From Hericium rajendrae (lineage: Eukaryota > Basidiomycota > Agaricomycetes > Russulales > Hericiaceae), in the NCBI GenBank assembly GCA_033439255.1, contig CM065881.1, positions 310,001-374,000 of the forward strand: a stretch of 64,000 bases of DNA, given 5' to 3'. The notes under the pieces were generated by a model that did not search any database, was not told the DNA's origin, and saw only the letters and a list, made by a program, of their open reading frames with translations. This document shows, in pieces, positions 45,890 through 58,595 of this stretch (position 1 is the stretch's first letter; the number at the start of each line of letters is the position of its first letter). Both the position numbers and the translations under genes were made by a program.

Positions 45890-48800
45890 ATGGGTAAACG
45901 ACAACGTATCTCCCTGGGTGGTTCCTACGTTCCCGGACAAGCCCCTGTCGATCCCACAGTCTGCGCCAATTGTGGTGGGCAGTTCAAGAGTGTTCGGGGC
46001 GTAATGTCACATCAGAAAACTTCAGGATCTTGCAAGGACTATCATATGGGCAAGAGGAAAGAGGTATGGCAAGCTGCGGAGGGTCAATGGGATGGCGTCA
46101 GAGCTGCTGCCCTATGGCCTGATCAGGTGGAAGAAACTGAGGAGGAGGATATATCAGAGGACCCTGCAGATGTCCTGGCTTCATTTCACGAAGAGTTCTA
46201 TAGGTTTTTGCCTTTGGACGGCTCCGATCGACCTCCCTGCGATGAGGAGAAGCGCGATCTTGATCCCTCTCAGATGGCTTCCACTTCCCGTTGCCAACTC
46301 CCTGCGGTTGTGAATTCGCTATCGCTAGATGACAACGAAGACTCTCGTGTGGAGGATGTCCACAAAACAGCAGCCCGTGAATACGGAGAAGACCGAACGG
46401 CGGACGAGCGTTGGAAGCTCTTCTTCGACAAGATGGGCCAAGCAAGTAGCCCTGTAACCGGATCTTCGGCTTGGACTCCCTTTGCCTCTGAGATGGACTG
46501 GCTTGTGGCGAAGTGGGTGGTTCAAGAAGGAGTGGGGCATAACAGTTTCGATAAATTCTTATCGATACCGGGGTGCGTATGCAAGAACCTGCTGCTTGAA
46601 TCTTGAATAACCTGTTGGCTGGGACATTACAGATGGTCCATCGACTGGGCATCAGTTACGACAGCTCTAGCGCTCTTCTGAAGATCGTTGACTCTATTCC
46701 AGCAAGGGCTGAATGGCTTACCAAGTATCTTATATTCCCTGACCGCCCCGACGAAGAACATTTTGTTCAATATCGAAATCCTTTGGACGCAATCCGCACA
46801 CTATTAGGCAATCCAGCTCACAAGGAGCATATTGTTTATCGTCCTTCAAAAGTGTTCACCGACAGCAAAAGGAAAACACGAATATATCATGAGATGTGGA
46901 CTGGAAAGTGGTGGAATGCGGTGCAGGTAAGTATCTTCGTTCTAGTTCTGATCTTGGTAAAATATACTTACCAGTACATCAAGCAACGTGTTTCAGAGGG
47001 GCATTGCATTGCTCCTGTGATCATTGCCACGGATAAAACACAGCTCACCCAGTTTACGGGGAACAAAACATCGTACCCTGTGTATCTCACGCTGGGAAAT
47101 ATTCCTCGTTCTCTCAGAAGGCGACCAACGCAGAATGCCTGCATTCTTATTGGTTATCTGTCGGTGGCAAAGATTAAGAAGAAGGGGCTCACCAAGGCTG
47201 AGCGTAAGGCGCGAGCTCAGAGCGTATTCCACGACTCTATGCGCATGATTCTACAGCCTTTGAAGACAGCTGGCAAGAAGGGTATATCTGTCACTTGTGG
47301 TGATGGCAAGATTCGCAAGGTCCACCCCATCCTGGCAACCTACGTCGCCGATTATCCTGAGCAATGTCTTGTCACATGTACGAAGTACGGCACCTGTCCC
47401 AAGTGTAGGCCCAAGTCCATGGATGATCGAAAGCCTGGCACCAAGTGAACGCACAAGGAAACTCTAGATATCATTGCAGACATTCGTGCAAAGACCACAT
47501 CGCGCTCAGCATTCGCAGAGCAATGTCTTGCTAAGGACCTTGCCGGAATCGAGGAACCATTTTGGGTGGGCTTTCCCTACACAGACATTTACAAGTCCAT
47601 TACACCAGACGTGCTGCATCAGCTGTATCAGGGTGTCTTGAAGCACATCCTGTCATGGTGCGGAAAGATGCTTACATCTGTAGAACTGGATGAGCGAATT
47701 CGGCGCCTTCCTCCAGCCTTCGGTGTCCGACATTTCAAGAATGGCTTCTCAGCTCTAGCGCAAATATCGGGGACAGAACGCAAGAATATGGCGAAGATCC
47801 TTTTGGCCTGCTTGGTTGGACGGGTGCCTAATGCCGCGCTCATTGCTATTCGTTCCATTCTAGATTTCATCTACATTGCTCAGTATCCAACCCAGGACGA
47901 AATCACCTTAGGTTATCTGGAGAAGGCTCTGGATGACTTTTATCAGCATCGCAACGTCTTTAAGCAGCTAAGGATACGGAAGGACTTCGACATTCCCAAG
48001 TTCCACTCTCTCATTCATTACGTGGAATCAATACGGCTGTTTGGAACCACAGATAACTATAATACAGAAATGTTTGAACGATTTCACATCGACTTTGCCA
48101 AAAAAGCCTGGCGAGCTTCCAATCACCGTGACGAACGACCCCAAATGACACAATGGCTCAGTCGTCGTGAAAAGGTTGCCATGTTTGACGAGTTTCTTTT
48201 GCGGACAAAGGACAGTCCGTCTGTTGATGACTGGCCACCTCCGAAGTCAAAGCCAACTATTCAAATTGCAAACCGCCCTCCTCGTCCGAAGGTTGCCATC
48301 ACAACAATTGAGCAGGAACATAATGCGCCCTTCTTCTCACTTGCTCTCAAGCAGTATATCAATCAATTTTTTCCTTCTTCTGAAAAGGCCACCCGACGAC
48401 AAATCCAAGAGGGAAAACTTCCTTTTGACTACGTCTCCGTGTATAATGGATTCAAGTTTTTGCGCACAGAGTTGGGACACACCGACGTGATGAGAGCTAA
48501 GGATGAAGATCGAGAGACTGCGAAGGCTCAGCCTGCTGTTGGAAAACGCCCTGCACGTTTTGACACTATGATCGCCTGGTACTCTGACAACGCAGAGTCC
48601 ACTGGCGTAGAAGGTGGGGGTTTCTACTCTACACTCAGTATAATATACTAACTGCACATAATTTATAGGAACACGAGTTGGACGTATCAAAGTTATATTT
48701 AAGCTACCGGAGAAAGTGGGATATTTCAAACCAGCCTGGCCCTCTGATCCCCTAGCATATGTGCAGTGGTACACACCATTTCAGCACACAGCGAACGAAA

Positions 48801-49006
48801 AACATATGATGTATACCGTCTCAGTCCCTAGAGACGGAACTGGACAGATCATACCTCTTACCCGTATACGTCAAACATGTCAACTTATTCCTCATTTTCC
48901 AGAGATTGTAGACAAATCTTGGGCATCAGAGATGGTTCTAGATCAGGCTCAGACTTTCTTCGTGAATAACTGGGCCAGCATGTATGCATATCAGACCATT
49001 TGGTAG
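45890..49006 (+). pseudogene. Plavaka (CACTA-like) transposase with one in-frame stop
   Basis: ATG 45890 opens MGKRQRISLGGSYVPGQ with a zinc-finger-like motif (CANCGGQF, then MSHQKTSGSCKDY). Introns at 46571-46632 (GTGCGT..TTACAG) and about 46927-46999 join to ENTIRELY typical Plavaka blocks: VHRLGISYDSSSALLKIVD, YRPSKVFTDSKRKTRIYHEM, GHCIAPVIIATDKTQLTQF, NIPRSLRRRPTQNACILIG, FPYTDIYKSITPDVLHQLYQ, and DNYNTEMFERFHIDFAKKAW. A last intron near 48616-48668 precedes VGRIKVIFKLPEKVGYF, ending QTIW at 49006. A TGA at 47446-47448 interrupts the frame between CPKCRPKSMDDRKPGTK and THKETLDII; a CGA-to-TGA change would explain it. Otherwise the reading frame is intact. Terminal repeats were not found. 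Confidence 0.9.
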
Positions 49007-50173
49007 TCTTGTTTTGAATATATTGCTTGATTTGTCTTAATTTAATATCACTTCTACTAGTGCTACTGTACCCATATTGATGCTCTCCATAATGACGTAT
49101 CTTCATCAGGTTCTGCAGTACGGCAATCATAGAGTACCGGTCTTCTATTTGTAGCCAAGCCTCGGCTACAGAAGGCAGACTTCGGCTATCATCCAAAAGG
49201 ACGGTTTTCCAGATGAGTGTCTTTTCCCGATGAAGATATTGTACAATAAATACTAACATCGAGTAGCTCTCGGTCTAGTTCCTCTACCTTCTTCTCCACG
49301 CTAATTCAAGCGCTTCGCCCTCTGTTATCGTTCTTCATTCCACCTTCTTCCTCGCGTCTTCTTTTTTATGAACGGCATCATCGATCTCATCGAGAACACC
49401 CCGTCGACCTGGCCCAATTACAACAAGAGACAGACTTGCATACAGACAGTAACTTTACCGCCCATAGCCGAGTTAACGCTGACGCTTCTGCACACGATGG
49501 CGGTGTAGTTGTTGCGGCTTTTCACGCACCAAGACAAATGCGCTATTAAACTGCCCCTCCCCCCTCCATCCCCTCGAATACACTGTCTTCAATACAGAGT
49601 TAGCTGCTGCGGGAATGCATTACTCCCATACCAGTACCACCCTCCCGGCGACCAATTGAGCATTTGGCCCGTTAGCCTTGGCCTTTTTTTTCTGTTTGGT
49701 TGATCGATTGATTGAATAGCCCGACCTGTTCAGCGCGTTCGGGCCAAGCCCGGGCTCGTGCTGGGCTAGATCATTGGCAGCTATGGGCCTCGCCTCCTCC
49801 TTCATGAAGACGACCGCAGCCCATCCTACGGCGACGATGCATAAACGAGAGCAGCTGCAATCACATAGATATGTGTTTCGCTACTCACTTACTTTGCCTG
49901 GCGAGTCGGCATCCTCCCGCAAAGTAGTCTTCGATTGATATACAATCTGTACGTCGGTATCGAACCAAGCGGGAGCGGTGCGCGGCCGTGGCGAGCGCAC
50001 GGCGCAGTGATGTCTCCGTCTGTTTGAGCCTGCATCAAGCTGGCTATGAGCACGACGGGATGGTGATAACGCATCACGATCCTGATGCACTCTGCGTCAA
50101 TGAGCAGGATGCCCGAAAAAGCGGATGGGCTGTCGTCGTTGTGCTGTGGGCGAGGTGGTCAGGCTCTGCGCGG
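49007..50173. other. Gap between Plavaka and the coiled-coil gene
   Basis: No gene supported. It includes AT-rich DNA just after the Plavaka stop, presumably its 3' end, and unique sequence with short unrelated frames. No inverted partner for the left side of Plavaka was recognised. Confidence 0.45.
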
Positions 50174-51585
50174 TCAGGCTGGGGACACTGAACGTACGGG
50201 TCTGGGGTGTTGGGTGGACACGGTAGCAATGCGACGGCGTTCTGATTTGAGGGCCTCCAGATCGCGCGAGAGGGTATCAATCTGGTGGTCAAGCGCGCGC
50301 ATCGATGGGGGCAGGGACAGATGCTGTTCCGGCCTGTGGGGCTCAATGAAATCAGTCGGAATGGAAGAGGGATCTGCGTGTGGCCGGGGGATTTGTTCTT
50401 CGTTGGGTGGAGACCGCAAAGGCGGGTTAGTTGGGCTAGATGCAGGCTCGTCACGAGGAGGACTGCTAGTAGTTGTTTGAAGAAAATTTATTCGTGGCGA
50501 AGACTTGCGCAGAATGGGCTCCGCCCATTGCATTGCGCGGGCTTCCTCCAGCTGGATGACATCAGCATTTATTACGCGCTGAAACGCAAAGACCCACCTT
50601 CGCCGCCAAGTCCTTCACCTCCATCTCCGACTGCCTATTTTTTGAGTGACGAGTGACCAAAAACCCGCAGCACGTCTTCACGGGTGAGGGGTTTGGCGCT
50701 AGTGCCAACAGAGTCAGGGACTGCACTAAAAGACGGCACCCCTCGCATCTTCCATCGTCGAGAAGAGCAGCTGGGGCAGCTGGGCTCCAATGTCGCAGCC
50801 TCCAGCTCTGCTTCACGACGCGCCACCTGCGCTTACAGCGTAGCTATTCGCGCCGCGCTTTCTGCCTCCAGATCTTCGTGAGCATGGCGTTCGTCGTCGC
50901 GTGCTGCCGTGAGCGACAGGATCATGGGGACCACGGAGGCGCGGAGGTCTGCATTCCAGTCATGGTCGTCTGCTCTCGATTCACGTTTGTATACAGGATC
51001 TGGTGTGTCAGTTCATCAAATATCGACAGTTCAAGCCTGCATTCACTGCTCACCTGCAAAGCTGGTCTGCCGCATGCCGCTTTGGGGCCACAGCGTGCAG
51101 TCGGTGCACACCTGGACTGCAGCATGAGAAAAAGCCGTACCTATTCTGCCCCGCCGCGCACAACGCACCTTTATCCGCGAGCACCTGCACGGCGTCGCAC
51201 AGATCGTCATACTCAACCTGCATCGCGCGCAGAAGCTGCGAACGGCGGCGCACGTCCTTGGACAGCGCCTCCTTTTTCCGCCGCTCCGCGGTCATTTCCA
51301 CGGTATGGCTCAGCTGCGTCGCGTCGAGCGTGTCGAGCGTGAGGAGCAGCCGCTCCTTCTGCTGAGAGACCAGACATTCGTATGCGGCAATCTGCAGGGC
51401 CCGGGTGATCGAAAGCCGCGTACTAGGATGAGCAGCCGACGACGCACGTGTTTGCGCTGTTCGCGCACAATTTTGGGTAGGTCTTCTGCAGGGTGCTGTG
51501 GCGGGCCCATGCAGCCTATGGCATTGGTGCATTCGTCCGTATCGGCGCGGATAGAGAGGTGACAGGATGTCGAAGAAGTGGCCAT
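50174..51585 (-). pseudogene. Coiled-coil protein gene with two apparent lesions
   Basis: ATG 51585 opens MATSSTSCHLSIRADTDECT; exon 1 ends REQRKH before GTGCGT. Exon 2 is strongly helical (AAYECLVSQQKERLLLTLD; MTAERRKKEALSKDVRRR). Exon 3 reads VSSECRLELSIFDELTHQI. The next exon (ARDDERHAHEDLEAESAA) meets a TAA just before AQVARREAELEAATLE; a CAA-to-TAA change fits. Further on (EDVLRVFGHSSLKK) a one-base shift in a run of six A restores RQSEMEVKDLAAK. The last exon (EARAMQWAEPILRKSSP to RRIATVSTQ) stops at 50174. No family recognised. It is either a recently damaged gene or affected by assembly errors. Confidence 0.55.
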
Positions 51586-52119
51586 GGTATCTCCGAGTCA
51601 GTTCAACTGTGGGCGTCTGTCGCCGGGAGATGCCGAAAGTCATGGAGAGAACAGTTCAGCGCCGAAGTGCCACGTCAGTCAACCTTGTCCAAGACCGCGG
51701 CTGCAGGTATGGATTCGGATTCATCGTTCTGCGCACAGACATTATCTTTAATTGACGCATATCACGTAGGACATGAACCCCGTTCCGCATGTGAGGGTAC
51801 GACGTTGATGCAAGCAACGATCCCACCCTTGTCAGGCATCTCAGCGAGTGGCCGGCCTCAGACGGTGACGGGGAGAGAGTCAAGTTGCTCCAATCCCCAC
51901 AACGACGCCAAAGAACACAGTTGAATGTGTTTATCATGACTCTCCACCTAACCATGACCTCCATCATGACAAATCCGACAGTATTCAAGATCATTATTCA
52001 ATACAGCCGTCAGCCTTTCTCTATTCTCCCCTCTTATTAATCTCTCTTTCGTGCTTGCTCCTTTTTGGTCCTCACAACATACAATGGTAGCTAACCCATC
52101 TTCGCTTCTAATTCAACCA
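51586..52119. other. Gap between the coiled-coil gene and the helicase
   Basis: A mixed, unrepetitive 534 bp. Short open frames on the plus strand are not supported by motifs. It should include the promoter of the coiled-coil gene and the 3' flank of the helicase. Confidence 0.45.
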
Positions 52120-55100
52120 TTAAGAAATAACTTTCACGTAGATGCAAAGGTTGGCCAGTTTGCCTCGATACGCATCGCGCCGAAGACCAGGTTCTGCATC
52201 TACAGGCCGAGCGTCTTCTTCCATACACATACCTCCTCTCACTTGACCGTCATAATGGTATCTTTTCTGTCCCTCAATCATCAACGAGCTATAATGGTAA
52301 TCACCGAAATACACCACAGAGCACAGACTGTATGTCAAGACCGAACGAAGGGATCGGACTCTAATGGTATCAGACGGAGACAACTCTCCCGACCCAGGTG
52401 TGTTTATTTCGAACGTCAACCACAAGGGCTCCTGCTGAAGTTTTTTAACACTAGATGTAACATCGCGACACTCGACCCCATGAGCGTCACTCATATCTTT
52501 TCCTTCCATAAAGCTCGACACATAACATTGGATGGTATGCACCGTATTCACGCCTTCAGAACTATTCCTTATCAACTGAGGGAAGTGCTCCTTTCGCCTG
52601 GCCGTTCCTGAGTCGGATTCATACCCAACGGTGAGTCCGCCGTCGCTTATAGATCGATTCCATATATGACTCAACAAATCTCCGGCAGATGTCATCTCCA
52701 ATCCGAAACGAGGATATAAGGTAGCACTCAATGTATGCATATGATCTCTATAGGCATCACGGTACGTGTCCATATCACCGACATCAAGCGCATCATCTAA
52801 CGTTAGCATTATATCAAACAATCCTCCAATCATGGCAGCACCTCCGCTCCATTCCTTCCATTCATCCATCCATTCGCCCGATTTCTCTTTGTACATTGAC
52901 CACATTGTCATAAACACTGCATCGTAAGCACACGACCAGTTTTCTCTAGACCATTTACATCCTGGATATGAGCCACGATAGGCGTCATCAGAACTTTTGA
53001 GGATGTCCTTGATCTTACCGGAACCAATATCTTCGCCGCTATAAGAAGGTACAGTTGATACTTTACCCTTTATACTAGAGATGTCACTGACCCTTTTGTT
53101 CGCAGGAGCTTTGCATATGAGTCGCCCATCTTGTAGATCCAGGCGTTCTAACCTCTCGATATCCTCGTCGCAGCGGGTGGGTTTGGTCTGGTTCTCTTTC
53201 GGGGCCGTTGGGCTCGCGTCTACCACTTTCGCTTTAGACTTCATCTTCTTCGCTCCGTCTTTGGGATCAGGAACCAAAACAATCTCTCCGATACGATATC
53301 CATACCTGACGAGCGTATTATTCTCCATCTTTAGCATCCGCTTGTGCTCTTTTCGAAGATCAGGCGGTAGATCCATGTCTAAATCGCTCATTGCGATGGG
53401 CCGCATTAAACACAGGTCTGTCCTTCTCCTAGCTCTCGAAGCAGCCACGTAGACGGCGAAACCTAGATGATGCTGACTTTCCTTAAAATCGATCACTACC
53501 TTAGGAAGAGTTTTGCCCTGAGCAGATTGACCGGTGACGGCGTACCCAGGTTGTACAGGTATCTGTTTCCTGCTTACCCTGACTCTCTCATACGACACCC
53601 CTGACTCCGTATCTCTCTTTATAGTCGTACTGAAAGACCAACTACACGGTTTCAAAGGATAACACCCAGGATCTAGGCCAGATATACGAACGCTGCTGTC
53701 AGGAAACTCTACAACAACCAGGGTTGCGTGAGTGAACCCTTTAATGTTCGAAGCGTCGATTTCTCTGACGAACCCCTGGCTTCCATTAGCAATACCTAAC
53801 TCCACAGCGGGGTTTTTACTCCGAAGAATCACAGGCATACCGATGAACAGTGGCAAATATCCAAGTAGCGCCCCATCCGAAGATAACCTAGACAAGTCTG
53901 TAGAGAGAAGATCGCGCTTAGATATTCCTCCCTCATCGTCGACAACTCTGCCGTTCACACTATCCAATGCAGTACTCAATATTAGCTTGCCCGACGTGCG
54001 CCGTTTGCTCATGTACGTTCCTTTGCATATATTTACAAGTTCCCTCACGCGATTCGTCCCTACAATCAGAACTGATTCCTCGTTTCCGTTAGATCCCATA
54101 TCCACTCCGTCTGGATTATCCACGGACATAATGACCCTATCATTGAACATCCTGATGTCATCCTCGGTAGTTTCTCTCATTCTCAACCTGTACACGGCTT
54201 CGGCATAACCAATATCATCTCTCATCCTATGCTGTTCTACAAAGTCTATCACCTCATTCACAGTCTTCCACGCTAATCTTCCAAGTCTATGCCTTAATTC
54301 CCAGTCGTTGTCAGTCGTTGTACCTCTTATTACAGAATACAAAGGATGACCCACGATAGGTGGGTACTGGAACAAATCCCCCGAGAACAACACTACCATA
54401 CCTCCGAACCAATCTCCGGGTCGTTCTTTGGCGTATCGAAGGGCACTATCAATGTCATTCAATAACTGCGCGCTCACCAAGGACATTTCGTCTATCAGCA
54501 ATATATCCACATCCTTCCAAGATGTTCGGAGAGTGAGTCTACCCTGAACTGTTATGTTAGGGTACTTCTCATCTGCCTTGCTTCTAGGTTTTCCTTTTAT
54601 TTCTTCGCCGGAATTTCTTATTCTCAAGCAAAGAGCTTTATGACAAGTAGATCCGCCAATCAACGATGCCGCTGACCCGGTAGGAGCCGTTAACCTAAGT
54701 CTATACCCACAATCATACTCATCCATCAGGTATTTCAGCGCTTTAACCACGTGCGTCTTACCAGTACCACCCGGCCCCGTCATAAGTAATCTCAACGGCT
54801 CGGCTGAAGAGGTTATGTGGCTCTTTCCATTGTTTTTACTATTCCGCTTATCAAGACAGTCAAAAAAAGCCTCTGCCACTATCCCAAACGCGAATCTTTG
54901 CTTCTCATTCAGCGAAAACCTAACTTTTATGCTGTCAACAATATAATGTCTATCGCTATCTGTCTTTATCACCCCTTCGTTTAAGCACGGAGCAACTGTT
55001 CGCTTTGCGGGCAAATCAAAACGATAAGTCTTTCTCTTTTTCAGTGGCCCATCGTCGGCAGATTCGCTGATATCGTCCATGCATTCGTCTCCATGTTTCC

Positions 55101-56055
55101 TTTTTCTTCCAGTTCTCTTCACGCCTTCATCTCCATCGCCCATAGACTGAGCATTGGGGTCAGAAGCCCTTCGTCTATCGAGTTCAACCTGCTTGTCTTG
55201 TGCCATAGCTTCTCTAATCCATTTATCTACCGGGCGTTTTACATTGAACTTGATACACTCACTGCGATCAGGATCATTCGATCGAATTCCCGTGATCTCG
55301 TCAGGTTTTGCTGCCGGATGCACGCTATCTACGTAGTTTGCGTCCATCAGCCTCCTTACAACCTGCATCGCTTTGAAATCCTTCAGCATAGCCTTACCAA
55401 TATCTACATGGTGAGCATCCGCTTCGTTTGTCAGTTCAAAAACCTCTCTTACATTGTCTATTCCATCCGCTCTTTCTCTATTTCTCTTCAGATTTTCGGC
55501 CTCCCTAGCATCTTCGCATTCATGAATGGCCTCCCAGTTATCCATAACTTCCATAGACAACGGCATAAAGTCGTAAGTTCTCTGAGTTTCTTCGATATAT
55601 TCTCCTTGGCTGATAAGGGGTTGGGTGATGGAAAATGGCTTGAAATGCCCAAGTACAAATATGGCGTACTTGTACGAATCGCATCGACGAGGGATGTTTG
55701 AACCGACGACTCTAGGCACTATAGGTAATCTATGTCTTCTGACTGACGAACCTTCATACCTTTCGATGATCTCATGAGTCAGGCTGCACGGGTGTCCTAT
55801 CTTAAGCTCGTAAGTCTCAACTCGAGGCAAGTATCCCTCTCTTACTTCTACCTTTCTTGTAGTGTATCTACACACAAAATCAAAGAAACACAGATTTTCA
55901 AGACGACAATCCCTATACAGATAGTCTGTAACTTGATTGACATAAGCGACCCCTCCTCCATTCACGTTAGACATCTTAAGTCGCACGTACTCGAGCCCAT
56001 TCAGTACTAATTCCTGTACGGGAATGGTGAGCCAAACTGACACCGTCGCATTCTA
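52120..56055 (-). CDS. PIF1-family (Helitron-type) helicase with papain-like C-terminal domain, N-terminally truncated
   Basis: One uninterrupted frame of about 1310 codons with no ATG at its beginning; an in-frame TAG at about 56055 marks the break. The N-terminal part (VTDYLYRDCRLENLCFFDFV; RYAIFV-like KYAIFVLGHFKPF) is the segment that precedes the helicase in fungal Helitron proteins. Helicase motifs: GPGGTGKTH (Walker A), TAPTGSAASLIGGSTCHK, DILLIDEMSLV (Walker B), VVLFSGDLFQYPP, and VTGQSAQGKTL with YVAASRARRRTDL. The last 300 residues contain NWSCAYDAVFMTMW and YFGDYHYSSLMI..YHYDG, which look like the Cys and His boxes of a ubiquitin-peptidase fold. The Rep/HUH domain is not in view and may lie beyond element 2. 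No terminal Helitron hairpin was identified. Confidence 0.88.
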
Positions 56056-57340
56056 GATTGGTGAGCTCACGTTGGCCAACGTCCTAGTGTAGTCATAGTA
56101 GTATGGCCAGAATGACAATCTTGATTATCATACCGCATTGCCCGGGAATGTTCGCTTATGCCCCTATACCTGACAGTTAGTTACCATGCAGTATTGTCTG
56201 GCCAAGTATACCATTTCTGCAATCGAATATGCCTGGCCAAGCACAAAATATGCCTCAGCCTACCGCGGCATATTGCGGCATATCAGTATGCTTGGCCAAT
56301 ATCCAATATGCCACAAGGCTGCATGACCTTATGATTGGCCAATGTGCATATCCTTTCTGCACCAACATGCCGCTATGGTTGACCAACATCCCATATAATT
56401 ATACACTACCATTCTGGCTTGATTGGCCAACCTCACATATCTTTAACTGCGGCATGCCTCTGCGGTTGGCCAACGTCCCGTATATTCATACGGTGGCATT
56501 CCGGCTTGGTTGGCCAACGTCGCGCTGAAATAACTCAACCATGCTGCCATGGTTGGCCAATGTCCTACTGTATTTGACTCAACCATTCTGGCTTGGCTGG
56601 CCAGCGTCTGATATTATATACCCCACCATTGCGCCTTGGTTGGCCAGCCTCCGACGTATTTTACCGCGGCATGCCACCATGGTTGGCCAAACACGTACAT
56701 CCTGCCTGCATCATCATCCCGCTATGGTTGGCCAACATCCGAAGTACTATACCATACCATGTGACGTTGGTTGGCCAACACAAATATTGGTTCTTCTGTG
56801 TCATGCCCGCATGATTGGCCAATGTCAGACATGGTTTACCGCACCATGCCCCTACGGTTGGCCAACATATGAAATAGTGTACCGTACCATGCTGGTATGG
56901 TTGGCCAACACGGACATCCTGTCTGTGTTGTCATGCTGCTATGGTTGGCCAACTCGCATATTCTCTCTTCAGGACCATGCCCGCATGGTTGGCCAACAGC
57001 CGAAGATACTATTATACCGTGTGACATTGGTTGGCCAACGCACGTATTATCTCTTCTGTACCGTGGCCGCATGGTTGGCCAATGTCTGACTCACTTTACC
57101 GCGGCATGCCCCTATGGTTGGCCAACATCTGACGGACCGTACTATACCGCGACATTGGTTGGCCAACCCACATGTTCGTTCTCCTGTACCATGCCAGCAT
57201 GGTTGGCCAATGTCTGACTCACGTTACCGCGGCATGCCCCTATGGTTGGCCAACATCTGAAATAGTATACCGTACTATGCTGGTATGGTTGGCCAACACA
57301 CATTATAGATTGCACATGCTCATTTCTTAGCATACTACAT
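56056..57340. repeat. Subterminal TTGGCCAAC array of element 2
   Basis: The palindrome-like word TTGGCCAAC, or a one-base variant, recurs about every 43 bp, usually preceded by GCATGGTT or TATGG and followed by an AT-rich spacer. TACCGCGGCATGCC appears in several spacers. It has the same design as the GGCC-centred arrays of element 1 but a different sequence. Confidence 0.88.
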
Positions 57341-57477
57341 ACAATGTCTATTTACCGCTATTTCACGCCACACTGCCATACCTACATTGGTTGGTCAGCC
57401 ATGAACTCACCACTGCTCGTATGGATGCTCTACATCAACAGGGAGGTGATGCTGGTGGTGACCGGCTCCTCGTGTTG

Positions 57478-58130
57478 TACCGCAATACGAGCGATGCTAC
57501 AACCTTATCCAGAAGACCGTACCCCATGCCCGTAACATCCCCAAGCAGCCACGTCCCGTGATTCTCTGCGTACCTCTGGTCGTCATTCGTTCCATTGTAT
57601 GCTCATATGGACTTGTATCGCAGACCGAGTGCATGCGTGCTAATGTACTATGCTTCCCAGGTATGCCGCGGCATACTTACAGCGTATGCCGCGGTTGATC
57701 TCTGGAATGTACAGGAATACGAGCGATGCTACAACCTTATCCAGAAGACCGTACCCCACGCCCGTAACATCCCCAAACAGCCATGTCCGGAGATTCTCTG
57801 CATATCTCTGGTCGTCTGTGGACTTGTATCGCAGACCACGTGCGTGCGTACTAATGTACTATGCCGCCCATGTATGCCGCGGCATAATCTCAGAATATGC
57901 CACGGCCTAGCTCCAGAATGTACAAGGATACAAGTGATGCTAGAACCTTATCCAGAAGACCGTACCCCATTCCTGTAACATCCCCAAGCAGCCACGTCCA
58001 GAGATTCTCTGCATATCTCTGGTCGTCTATGGACTTGTATCGCAGACCACGTGTGTGCGTACGAATGTACTGCATGGCTAATATATGCCACGGCATAATG
58101 TGGACCAATCTCATACAGATGCAATGAGTG
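57478..58130. repeat. Three-copy tandem repeat of about 210-232 bp
   Basis: Units share GCGATGCTACAACCTTATCC, CAGAAGACCGTACCCCA and GTCGTCTATGGACTTGTATC-like words, with starts at about 57491, 57723 and 57934. Each carries TATGCCGCGGCATA or its decayed form TATGCCACGGCATA. Confidence 0.85.
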
Positions 58131-58595
58131 GCAGTTCGGAGTTTGACGAACATTCAGGAGCCTGGCCTCATTTACTACCTTTTGATATATGTGTTGCATT
58201 TGTTTTCGATTTCAGAAATTGCAGCGTCCTTGCACTTTCAATATCGTCTGATCTGTCTTGATTCTATGCTCTCAACGACTTGAAGTGCCCATAATATGTT
58301 TCGACAATCCCCACAGATGCCGCCTCAGCTGCCGCTGCATTCGTACGGTCTCTGTCTGGCTTGCATGTAATTTGGAACACATTGTAGGAGGCTGTCCATG
58401 TACTAATTGAAGGAATACAGTTTCCGTCTATGCCGCGGAGACTTCTGTATAGCGTATCCATCCCCATGTCGTACAATCATTATAGAATGCCGCCAATGTT
58501 GTTATCATTCACGCGGCATTTTGCTGGTATATGAACCTCAATCTCTGATATAAAGTATATCTACCCTACAAGAATACTAAGATACGGATAGCCAC
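58131..58595. other. Gap before gene A-2
   Basis: No gene supported. A minus-strand frame at 58476-58264 is short and lacks motifs. One CCGCGG at about 58433. Confidence 0.4.

Noticed and set aside
56056-58130. Regularly spaced repeats that superficially resemble a CRISPR array
   Set aside because: Eukaryotic context, degenerate repeats, repeat-like spacers and no cas genes. They fit transposon subterminal repeats.
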